7,018 nucleotides of DNA, taken from contig PCSG01000290.1 in the NCBI GenBank assembly GCA_002772195.1, positions 593 to 7,610 on the forward strand, in the 5' to 3' direction. The position numbers and the translations under genes are program-made. Source of the stretch: Desulfobacterales bacterium CG23_combo_of_CG06-09_8_20_14_all_51_8 (GTDB taxonomy: Bacteria; Desulfobacterota; Desulfobacteria; Desulfobacterales; Desulfosalsimonadaceae). Under the pieces are notes generated by a model that was given only the letters and a program-made list of their open reading frames with translations, was not told the origin of the DNA and did not search any database. The stretch's first letter is position 1. Each line of letters starts with the position of its first letter. Shown here piece after piece: positions 1-5,756 of this stretch.

Positions 1-305
1 CCGGCGATGAGTTCATACCCGGCGCCAGGGGATTCCCTCACCAGCAGGGACTGAAGAATGCCCTGAACCTTCACGGATTCCGCCAGCTCCGCCATTTCAT
101 TCTCCGGAAAATCCCGGCGCGGCTGATACGGATTGGGATGGATTTTATCCACATCGCATTCCAGAAGATTCCCAGTGCTTTCTTCCCGGCCAAGGCCCAT
201 ATCCGGAAAAAGCGCGTCCAGACCTTTGCCCAAGCCGGTAGGGCGCTTTTTTTTCTCTTTCACACCGCTGTCCCCGGCCGCTTGTTTTGATTTTCCATCA
301 CCCAT
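1..305 (-). CDS. parB: Chromosome-partitioning protein ParB (Spo0J family), N-terminal part, cut by window edge
   Basis: ParB binds centromere-like parS sites, spreads as a CTP-dependent clamp and stimulates the ParA ATPase. Translating the minus strand from the ATG at 305 gives about 101 residues: a basic N-terminal arm with KEKKKRPTGLGKGLDALFPD (residues about 17-36), the hallmark ParA-contacting peptide of chromosomal ParBs, a short linker, then the ParB/sulfiredoxin-like domain beginning around VDKIHPNPYQPRRDF and continuing to YELIAG at the edge. The next residues in the family are normally ERR (box II, part of the CTP-binding region), so the catalytic motif, the helix-turn-helix and the dimer domain lie outside the window. 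An AAGGG ribosome-binding site sits about 6 bases before the ATG. It follows parA by 26 bp on the same strand, the standard parAB order, so the two are probably co-transcribed. Family identity is very secure; the 3' end is not visible. Confidence 0.95.
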   Translation of the reverse strand, partial: MGDGKSKQAAGDSGVKEKKKRPTGLGKGLDALFPDMGLGREESTGNLLECDVDKIHPNPYQPRRDFPENEMAELAESVKVQGILQSLLVRESPGAGYELIA

Positions 306-331
306 GGGCAACCCTTTTTATGAATTAATGG

Positions 332-1120
332 TTAGACAATCACAAACTTGTCCTTGCGCCGCCGGCCGTTTAGGACTTCTTTGGCCAGATCCAGATAACT
401 TTTTGACCCGGGAGATGACGGATCATAGAACATGATGGGCTTGCCGTAACTCGGCGCTTCTCCCAGCCGGACCGTTTTCGGAATCCGGGTCTTGAATACC
501 ATGTCTTTAAAATATTTTACCGCGTTGTCCGCCACCTGATTGGACAGATTGGTCCGCGAATCATACATGGTCAGCAGAATGCCTTCGATGGTTAAGCCCG
601 GATTAAGTCCCTGCTTGACGCGCTTGATGGTCTGCATGAGCTGGCCCAGGCCCTCAAGGGCGTAAAACTCGCATTGCAACGTGATGAGCACCGAGCTGGC
701 CGCCGTCATGGCGTTTAGGGTAAGCAGGGAAAGGGACGGCGGGCAGTCGATGATGATAAAATCATAATCATTGACGCACTGGGTCAGGAGCCGGCCCAGC
801 ACCCGGTCCCGGGCCTCATCCCCCATCATCTCGACTTCAAATCCGATCAGCTCGGTTTTGGACGGGATCACCCACAGTTTGGGGACGTCTGTCTCGGAAA
901 TGATTTCCGCGGCCCCGACCTGACCGATGAGTCCATGATACAAGGATTTGGTGATTTTGCGCTTGTCAATGCTCAGCCCGGTGGTGGCGTTGGCCTGGGG
1001 ATCGGCATCCACCAATAAGGTTTTTTTCCCGGCCACGGCCAGGGCCGCCGCCAGGTTCACCGCCGTGGTGGTTTTACCGACCCCGCCTTTTTGATTTGCA
1101 ATGCAGATGGTATGTGCCAT
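332..1120 (-). CDS. parA: Chromosome-partitioning ATPase ParA (Soj family)
   Basis: ParA is a deviant-Walker P-loop ATPase that binds nucleoid DNA as an ATP dimer and moves ParB-parS complexes. The 262-residue product starts directly with the deviant Walker A motif KGGVGKTT (residues 11-18, including the signature lysine K11), followed by the A' motif VDADPQAN (37-44) and the Walker B region FIIIDCPPSL (121-130). The C-terminal RLGEAPSYGKPI and YLDLAKEV stretches are typical of Soj proteins. There is no N-terminal helix-turn-helix domain and the length is that of chromosomal (not type Ia plasmid) ParA. The start ATG at 1118-1120 has a GTAAGG-like ribosome site 12 bases upstream, slightly long. 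It is the first gene of the parAB pair and is divergent from the M48 protease gene; a 21-bp dyad lies 25 bp before the start and may control it. Confidence 0.97.
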   Translation of the reverse strand: MAHTICIANQKGGVGKTTTAVNLAAALAVAGKKTLLVDADPQANATTGLSIDKRKITKSLYHGLIGQVGAAEIISETDVPKLWVIPSKTELIGFEVEMMGDEARDRVLGRLLTQCVNDYDFIIIDCPPSLSLLTLNAMTAASSVLITLQCEFYALEGLGQLMQTIKRVKQGLNPGLTIEGILLTMYDSRTNLSNQVADNAVKYFKDMVFKTRIPKTVRLGEAPSYGKPIMFYDPSSPGSKSYLDLAKEVLNGRRRKDKFVIV

Positions 1121-1145
1121 AATTGTTTAACGCCTTACCATAAAA

Positions 1146-1166
1146 ATCCACATTTGAAAAGTGGAT
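1146..1166. promoter_or_regulatory. 21-bp dyad (operator-like) upstream of parA
   Basis: The arms ATCCAC (1146-1151) and GTGGAT (1161-1166) are perfect inverted repeats, and the 9-bp centre is itself a near palindrome (TTT-G-AAA with one A/A mismatch on each side), so 20 of 21 positions fit two-fold symmetry apart from one mismatched pair. It lies between the parA start and a possible parA -10 element, where it could be an operator or an RNA hairpin in the leader. It does not resemble the parS consensus. Binding partner unknown. Confidence 0.5.
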
Positions 1167-1177
1167 AACACTGTGTC

Positions 1178-1186
1178 ATATTATCA
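1178..1186 (-). promoter_or_regulatory. Possible extended -10 promoter element for parA
   Basis: Read on the minus strand, this is TGA followed by TAATAT, which matches the TGn-extended -10 pattern (5' TGn TATAAT). No good -35 hexamer is seen 16-18 bp upstream, as is common for extended -10 promoters. Transcription would start near 1171, just before the dyad at 1146-1166, giving a leader of about 50 nt. A weak, sequence-only prediction. Confidence 0.3.
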
Positions 1187-1207
1187 AGATAGGATCAACA
1201 CGGATAT

Positions 1208-1235
1208 TTGACATTTACAGACATATTGATATTGA
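1208..1235 (+). promoter_or_regulatory. Candidate sigma-70 promoter for the M48 protease gene
   Basis: A perfect -35 hexamer TTGACA is at 1208-1213. A weak -10 (TATTGA, 1230-1235) lies 16 bp downstream, which would start transcription near 1242 and leave a leader of about 50 nt before the protease gene. The -35 is convincing; the -10 matches only about half of the consensus. Confidence 0.4.
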
Positions 1236-1295
1236 ACCGGATCACGGAGTCCGTTCAGAAACAGTTAGACTAAAACTCATACATTGAATCCCCCT

Positions 1296-2744
1296 ATGTG
1301 TAAATTTAAAAAATGGATCAGCGCCGGGATATCATTCCTGATTCTCTTCTCGGGCCTGATCCCGCTTGAAATGGCGCATGCTTTGACGATCAAAGAGGAA
1401 GAAGAACTGGCCGAGGAATTTCTCAAGGCGGTGTTTGAAAATTATGAGATCATCAAAGATCCGGTCATAGAGGGCTACCTGGACCATGTCGGCCAGAAAC
1501 TCATCTCCGCCATGCCCCAGCAGCCGATCACCTATAAATTTTACGCGGTCCGGCAGGACGCCTATAATGCCTTTGCCGGTCCCGGCGGAAATATCTTCAT
1601 TTTTTCCGGGCTGTTCGCCGTTCTTGAAAACGAAGATGAACTGGCGGCCCTGCTGTCCCACGAAATCGCCCACGTATCCTGCCGCCACATCTCGGAAATG
1701 ATGGAAAAATCCAAAAAAGCCGGCATGGCGACCCTGGCCGGCGTCATCGCCGGAATCCTCATCGGCCTGGGCGGGGCCGGGACCGTGGGCGGGGCCCTGA
1801 CCGTGGGCTCCATGGCGACGGGCCAGTCCATGGCCCTTGCCTACAGCCGGGAAAATGAAATGCAGGCCGACCAGATCGGCCGGGCCAATCTTCAAAAAGC
1901 CGGCTACAGCCTGGGCGGGCTCCAGTCCATACTGAAAAAAATCCGCGCCACGGAATGGTTCGGCACCGAAGAATACCCCACCTATCTCAGGACTCATCCG
2001 GCCACAGAGGAACGCATTCTGTACCTGGACAATCTCCTGGAAAAAAACCCGCCGCCGCCAACGAAAAAAAATTATGCGTTTGCGCGGGCCCATACCCGGA
2101 TAACGGCCCTTTACACAGATCCGGACACGGCTCTGGGCCTTTATAAAAAACAGACGTTACAAAACCCGGAAGATGCCATGGCGCACTATGGGTACGGGCT
2201 GGCCTTAAATCGACAAGGAAATCCGAAGGCCGCGATGGACCATCTGAAAATCGCTATTGAAAAAAACCCGAATGACGCCGATATGATTATTGATCTGGGC
2301 ATTGCGTTGTTTACGGCCGGAGAATATGAAGCCGCGCTGAAACAGCTTGAACGAACGCCGGGATCAGCCCTGGGGGAAGAAATCGCCCGACTGTATGCCG
2401 GCCGGGCAATGATGGCCTTAGGTCGCCATGATCAGGCGGCCGACACATTCACCGCCATCCTGAAAGAAGACCCGGACCTGGTGGAAGGGTATTTTTACCT
2501 CGGGGAAGCTGAAGGCAAGCGCAACCGGTTCGCCGGGGCCCATTTCAACCTGGGGGAATATTATCTGAAAACCGACGATCTTCGGAATGCCCGGTTTCAT
2601 TTCACCAAAGCCATGGAATATGAAAAAGATCCGGCCCGGATGGAAACCATCCGGCAACGGCTAAAGGAAATGGAATCCCGGCACCGGTTTTTCGGAGGCG
2701 ACGACAAAGCACCCGGGCCGGAGGGGGATGAAATAACGGAATAA
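1296..2744 (+). CDS. Exported M48-family zinc metalloprotease with C-terminal TPR repeats (BepA-like)
   Basis: The 482-residue protein looks like the periplasmic protease/chaperone BepA (YfgC), which degrades or helps assemble outer-membrane proteins such as LptD. Residues 1-29 are a Sec signal peptide (CKFKKW basic start, hydrophobic core, AHA cleavage site). The M48 catalytic domain carries HEIAH (122-126; two zinc His and the catalytic Glu) and SRENEMQAD (third ligand Glu near 188). YLRTHPATEERI near 230-241 holds the conserved His that acts as the regulatory fourth ligand in BepA. A glycine-rich hydrophobic stretch (about 143-181) lies between the first two motifs. From about residue 290 onward there are TPR-type helical repeats (for example AHYGYGLALNRQGNPKAAMD), the usual BepA C-terminus. 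A TTG at 1284 in the same frame adds four residues, but the ATG at 1296 gives the cleaner signal peptide; neither has a clear ribosome site. It stands alone, divergent from parA and convergent with the modular secreted protein. Confidence 0.9.
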   Translation: MCKFKKWISAGISFLILFSGLIPLEMAHALTIKEEEELAEEFLKAVFENYEIIKDPVIEGYLDHVGQKLISAMPQQPITYKFYAVRQDAYNAFAGPGGNIFIFSGLFAVLENEDELAALLSHEIAHVSCRHISEMMEKSKKAGMATLAGVIAGILIGLGGAGTVGGALTVGSMATGQSMALAYSRENEMQADQIGRANLQKAGYSLGGLQSILKKIRATEWFGTEEYPTYLRTHPATEERILYLDNLLEKNPPPPTKKNYAFARAHTRITALYTDPDTALGLYKKQTLQNPEDAMAHYGYGLALNRQGNPKAAMDHLKIAIEKNPNDADMIIDLGIALFTAGEYEAALKQLERTPGSALGEEIARLYAGRAMMALGRHDQAADTFTAILKEDPDLVEGYFYLGEAEGKRNRFAGAHFNLGEYYLKTDDLRNARFHFTKAMEYEKDPARMETIRQRLKEMESRHRFFGGDDKAPGPEGDEITE

Positions 2745-2808
2745 TTCCCTTTTGCATTCAAAAGACACACCCGGCGGCATCGTCGGTTCTCAGCATAGAA
2801 GACAAACA

Positions 2809-2836
2809 AGGCGGCAAGGACTTCTCCTTGCCGCCT
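2809..2836 (-). terminator. Strong hairpin between convergent genes, probable terminator
   Basis: AGGCGGCAAGGA (2809-2820) and its exact reverse complement TCCTTGCCGCCT (2825-2836) form a perfect 12-bp stem with a 4-nt loop. On the minus strand the stem is followed by a modest T-rich run (TTGTTTGTCTTC), so it best fits a terminator for the gene ending at 2898. On the plus strand no T tract follows, but it may also block read-through from the protease gene that ends at 2744. Confidence 0.7.
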
Positions 2837-2897
2837 CGGTATCATGGTAAATGTAAATTCAACCTATATAATGGGTATGGTTCTCTCCAAAATTTCC

Positions 2898-4883
2898 CTA
2901 TTCCCAGGTTCCGGCCAGCGGAATCCACCCCATCCCGTCCGGGCCAAAATCAAATCTGATTTCTGCGTTTCCGCTCGACAAACTGTTTTTCAGATAAAAT
3001 GAACTGGTCGCGGGATTGAACAAGCCGATGCCATCTGCTCCATTGCCATCCCAGTCTCCACAAATCGGCGTCCAAGTAGAGCCTTTCGGCCCGTATAAAA
3101 AAGTAATTTCGGCGGAACCGCCACTTAAGCTGTTTCTAAGATAAAATTTCCCATCCTGCGGGGAGTATAAACCGATGGAGTCCTTCCCATCGCCATTCCA
3201 GTCTCCGAAGATCGGCTGCCACCCTGAATTTGCAGGACCGAAACGAAATGTATAGTCGGCATTTCCCCCGGATAGTCCGTTTTTAAGGTAAAATTTGCTG
3301 TTGAGGGGATCATACAATCCGATCCCGCATTGCCCGTTCCCATCCCAGTCTCCGGTAATGGGTATCCAATCGTTATAATCAGGGCCGAAATCAAAGGACA
3401 CATCCGCATTGCCGCCGGACTGGCTGTTTTTGAGGTAAAACCGGGATGGGTCAGAATTAAAAAGCCCTATCGTCTCCTGGCCGTTTCCGTTCCAGTCCCC
3501 GGCAATGGGCATCCATCCGGAATCTTGGGGACCAAATCGAAAACTTGTATCCGCCGAACCGCCGGACAACTCATTTTTTAAATAAAAAGCGCTGGCAACC
3601 GGGTCAAACAGCGAAATGAAGTCGCCAGCAGATGAACAGGCTAAATCACTGCCGTTGCAGTCCTGGTCAATCCCATCCCCGCAGATTTCAGTCGCGCCGG
3701 GATAGATTGTTGCGTCATTGTCGTTGCAATCGCCCTGAGCCGTTGTGAAGCCGTCGCCGTCTAAATCACCGGATGGCCCAGCCTGTCCGCCGCGCACAGC
3801 CCGAACATAGCTGAGGCCGGATTTATTTGTGTTGTAGCCGCCGCCATCGTAAAAGCACATGTACAACGCGTAGCTCGTATTGCTCGCGTAGGTAATAGAG
3901 GACCAATAATAACCTGCGGGTGTATCCGAAAAATACGTGGTATCAATTGCCGGTCCAAACCGGCTGTAACCTACCAAACTTACCAGTTCTTTGATGGTGG
4001 GTAGCCGCCAGTCTGTATAGCCGGCCAAATTCGAGTTTTCACAGTATGACAGTGACTGTTCCCATGTCATACCATTATCAGGTGTCTCCTGCTGCCACAT
4101 GAGGCCGGTATCCGTATCGGTGACTGTGCCGTCGCCGTTAATACTCCAATGATCAAATACCCCAGTCAGTCCACCACGAACAGCACGGACTGAGTAGCTG
4201 GTGCCTTTACCGACGTGGCCGGAGTTGAACCCGTTGTAGAAGAACATGCCCCAGGCGCAGCTGGCACAGCCTGCGGTGGGAGTAGACGACCAATAAAAGG
4301 CCGCTGGCGTGTTGGAAAAATAGTTGGTATTGATGGTCGGCCCAGGAGAGGGAATATTATAATTGACAATATATGCCAATTCTTTGATGGTCGGCATCCG
4401 CCAGTCATTGTGACCGCCGTAATTGGCTGTGTTCAGAGTATTGATGAAATCCTCGGTATCCGTGCCATCTCCTGCTGTGCCGGCATTTCCGCCGTTGGTT
4501 GCCGGGTTGGAATCATACCAGGTATAGGTGTTGTCCGCATCATGGGGATTGGCGTAATTTACCGTCCCGTCCTTGTCCTGCTTGGCTTCCCAGATCAGAC
4601 CCGTGACATTGTCCCGCACCATGGTCCAGGATGCGGCGCTGTCCGGCAGGGCATTGCCCGATGCATCCAGCTTGGTATAGGACATGGGATTGATGGTATA
4701 ATTTCCATCCTGACCGTAAAAGGGCTCGCCGGGTTGAGGGCAGGGAATCTCTCCTGTGTCGTCATAACATTTGGTCTGCCCGGTATCCGGAACGGGCCAG
4801 GCATGGACAAAGGCTGGCAAGCAAAGCATCAGGCATGAAAACAAGATTGTTTTAAAAAGAGAAAAGTGTTTTTTTACATGCAT
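2898..4883 (-). CDS. Secreted modular protein: two Lcl_C (DUF1566) domains, MopE-type metal motif, five 49-residue repeats
   Basis: The 661-residue product begins with a Sec signal peptide (residues 1-28, ending FVHA before WPVPDTG). A Cys-containing leader follows (TKCYDD...IPCPQPGEPFYGQ, about 35-58). Then come two Lcl_C/DUF1566 domains, roughly 85-238 and 244-366, each with DWR(M/L)PTIKEL, a YFS.TPA..YWSS block and a terminal VRAVRGG. In Legionella Lcl this domain family is the glycan-binding C-terminus. Next is a MopE-type metal-binding motif (373-416: DLDGDGF, GDCNDND, ICGDGIDQDCNG) with four Cys. Last are five repeats of 49 residues (about 423-661) built on IGLY(D/N)P...FYLKN.LSGGNA...F.FGP...W.PI.GDW(D/N)GNG, resembling FG-GAP/VCBS-type beta-propeller blades with Asp-rich calcium loops. 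I infer an extracellular or surface binding protein; the ligand is unknown. The start is set by GGAGA at 4892-4896, 8 bases before the ATG at 4883; an upstream in-frame ATG (4898) overlaps that site and lacks its own. Confidence 0.85.
   Translation of the reverse strand: MHVKKHFSLFKTILFSCLMLCLPAFVHAWPVPDTGQTKCYDDTGEIPCPQPGEPFYGQDGNYTINPMSYTKLDASGNALPDSAASWTMVRDNVTGLIWEAKQDKDGTVNYANPHDADNTYTWYDSNPATNGGNAGTAGDGTDTEDFINTLNTANYGGHNDWRMPTIKELAYIVNYNIPSPGPTINTNYFSNTPAAFYWSSTPTAGCASCAWGMFFYNGFNSGHVGKGTSYSVRAVRGGLTGVFDHWSINGDGTVTDTDTGLMWQQETPDNGMTWEQSLSYCENSNLAGYTDWRLPTIKELVSLVGYSRFGPAIDTTYFSDTPAGYYWSSITYASNTSYALYMCFYDGGGYNTNKSGLSYVRAVRGGQAGPSGDLDGDGFTTAQGDCNDNDATIYPGATEICGDGIDQDCNGSDLACSSAGDFISLFDPVASAFYLKNELSGGSADTSFRFGPQDSGWMPIAGDWNGNGQETIGLFNSDPSRFYLKNSQSGGNADVSFDFGPDYNDWIPITGDWDGNGQCGIGLYDPLNSKFYLKNGLSGGNADYTFRFGPANSGWQPIFGDWNGDGKDSIGLYSPQDGKFYLRNSLSGGSAEITFLYGPKGSTWTPICGDWDGNGADGIGLFNPATSSFYLKNSLSSGNAEIRFDFGPDGMGWIPLAGTWE
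2901..3617 (-). repeat. Five tandem repeats of 49 residues (147 bp) inside the modular secreted protein
   Basis: The repeat units begin, in minus-strand order, near 3617, 3470, 3323, 3176 and 3029, always 147 bp apart. On the plus strand the anchor ccagtctcc or ccagtcccc recurs at 3051, 3198, 3345 and 3492, again exactly 147 bp apart. Each complete unit ends in GDW(N/D)G(N/D)G, an Asp-rich loop of the kind that binds calcium; the fifth ends in GTWE and lacks the loop. The lack of any indel between units suggests a fixed structural blade length. Confidence 0.85.
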
Positions 4884-4891
4884 GGAATTCG

Positions 4892-4896
4892 TCTCC
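4892..4896 (-). promoter_or_regulatory. Ribosome-binding site that decides the start of the secreted protein
   Basis: On the minus strand GGAGA stands 8 bases before the ATG at 4881-4883. The same bases lie inside the first codons of a longer frame (ATG at 4896-4898), which has no Shine-Dalgarno of its own, so the downstream ATG is preferred. It also puts the basic MHVKKH start at the head of the signal peptide. Confidence 0.65.
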
Positions 4897-4942
4897 ATTT
4901 AATATGTGGGTCGATTCAATCGGTTTAATCCAATTGGGCCGG

Positions 4943-4958
4943 TGCATCACAAATGCCC
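4943..4958 (-). promoter_or_regulatory. Possible sigma-54 (-24/-12) promoter for the secreted protein
   Basis: On the minus strand GGGCAT, then a short spacer, then ATGCA keeps the GG-N10-GC spacing of sigma-54 promoters (consensus TGGCAC-N5-TTGCW), with GGCA and TGCA both matched. It would start transcription near 4930 and give a leader of about 47 nt. No enhancer-binding-protein site is recognised, and no good sigma-70 promoter was found in 4884-5051. Prediction only. Confidence 0.3.
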
Positions 4959-5078
4959 AGGCTATTTTGGGATTGCGTTGTGATTCTATTCAAAATACAA
5001 CAAAATATCAGATGGTTCCGAACTGATAAACAGTTATGAGGCATATCTTTTCTATTTGAAAATATTCGAGATAAAACA

Positions 5079-5122
<44 letters not shown>

Positions 5123-5135
5123 TTGAACATGACAG

Positions 5136-5168
5136 ATCACTGCCGTTGCAGTCCTGGTCAATCCCATC
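5136..5168. repeat. 33-bp exact duplicate of 3645-3677 (MopE motif)
   Basis: The 33 bases here, which encode the DGIDQDCNGSD part of the metal motif on the minus strand, are identical to 3645-3677 in the secreted protein gene. Flanking sequence is also clearly similar for about 100 bp (for example the GCGTCATTGTCG block) but with scattered substitutions. The two copies are in direct orientation about 1.5 kb apart. Confidence 0.9.
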
Positions 5169-5306
5169 ACCGCATGTTTCAGTGGCTCCGTGATGGATTG
5201 TGGCGTCATTGTCGTCGCAGTCACCCTGGGCTGGTGTATAGCCATCGCCATCGTTGTCCCCATCATCATCAGTGTTAAATTTTTCCCGGAATTCCGGAGA
5301 CACCAT

Positions 5307-5538
5307 GCTGAATTTATCGAGTTTCCCTCTTTTACTTTTCTGGGTGGGTAAAAAAAGTAACAAAAGAACCCAGCCCACTGCGCTGCGGTGATCCCTGCCC
5401 CTTCCGGTTTCCGTGGCGGGGTAAAAACTCGCCTTATAAGATAAACGGCCTGAATTTTTGTTTGTAATGACGCAGTAAGGCGTTGACGCCCTTATGGGCA
5501 CAGCAGGAACAATTTTCCCTTAAAAACCAAAAAAACCT
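5307..5538. other. Intergenic DNA without a gene, repeat-like, unknown origin
   Basis: No convincing coding region was found here. A frame stays open on the minus strand from a GTG at 5499-5501, but its amino-acid content (SAVGWVLLLLFLPTQKSKRG) looks like translated intergenic DNA. The block around 5341-5430 (aaaaaaagtaacaaaag, then cccagcccactgcgctgcgg and ccgtggcgggg) resembles widely seen intergenic repeat sequences of proteobacteria, but I cannot name a family. A perfect 12-bp palindrome CCGGAATTCCGG is just outside, at 5286-5297. Confidence 0.5.
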
Positions 5539-5642
5539 TCTGCGCCGCCGCGTCTTATTTTTTTCTCCCGCAGGGACGCTGAGGCGCAGAGGGGAAAGCA
5601 TTTGATTTTTTGATGTATTCTCTGCGTCTCCGCGTCCCTGCG
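5539..5642. repeat. Large imperfect inverted repeat with an extra direct copy
   Basis: The arms 5569-5591 and 5620-5642 (23 bp each) pair at 21 of 23 positions across a 28-bp loop. A third partial copy, TCTGCGCCGCCGCGTC at 5539-5554, repeats 14 of 16 bases of the right arm at 5621-5636 in direct orientation. The CTCTGCGTCTCCGCGTC wording resembles a well-known intergenic repeat of many bacteria. It lies downstream of EF-G; there is no T tract, so a classic terminator is unlikely. Confidence 0.75.
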
Positions 5643-5671
5643 CGAAAACGTATTACGCTCGCCTCTTCTGG

Positions 5672-5709
5672 ATTCCGGGTCGCGGTTGCTTCGCGCCCTT
5701 GCCCGGAAT
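5672..5709. repeat. Hairpin-forming intergenic repeat (ATTCCGGG...CCCGGAAT)
   Basis: Outer arms ATTCCGGG (5672-5679) and CCCGGAAT (5702-5709) are perfect inverted repeats. Inside, GGG-T-CGCG (5677-5684) can instead pair with CGCGCCC (5692-5698), so two alternative stems compete. The phrase ctggattccgggt...cccggaatgacgg is like an intergenic element found in many copies in several proteobacterial genomes. It is 48 bp after the EF-G stop and may act on its transcript. Confidence 0.7.
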
Positions 5710-5756
5710 GACGGACGCAGAAAATGATACCCGATTAAAAATGATTGGTTTCCCCT

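Noticed and set aside
133..435. A 100-codon plus-strand frame over the parB start and parA end
   Set aside because: Antisense to ParB and ParA, whose motifs are conserved; no ribosome site.
1121..1295. A parS site near parAB
   Set aside because: No sequence close to TGTTTCACGTGAAACA was found; the dyad at 1146-1166 is unrelated.
1332..2093. A 253-codon minus-strand frame opposite the M48 protease
   Set aside because: Low-complexity Phe/Gly/Arg-rich composition typical of an antisense frame; the plus strand encodes a clear protease.
4215..4838. A 207-codon open frame on the plus strand opposite the secreted protein gene
   Set aside because: It lies wholly antisense to a gene with clear domains; its Gly/Ile-rich product has no recognisable motif or ribosome site.
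5307..5501. An N-terminal extension of the MopE remnant from the GTG at 5501, including a hydrophobic stretch VLLLLFLP
   Set aside because: The stretch is short, preceded by a long polar segment unlike a signal peptide, and lies in repeat-like DNA.
5569..5642. A rho-independent terminator for EF-G
   Set aside because: The stem is long with a 28-bp loop and no T tract follows on the minus strand; what follows is A-rich.
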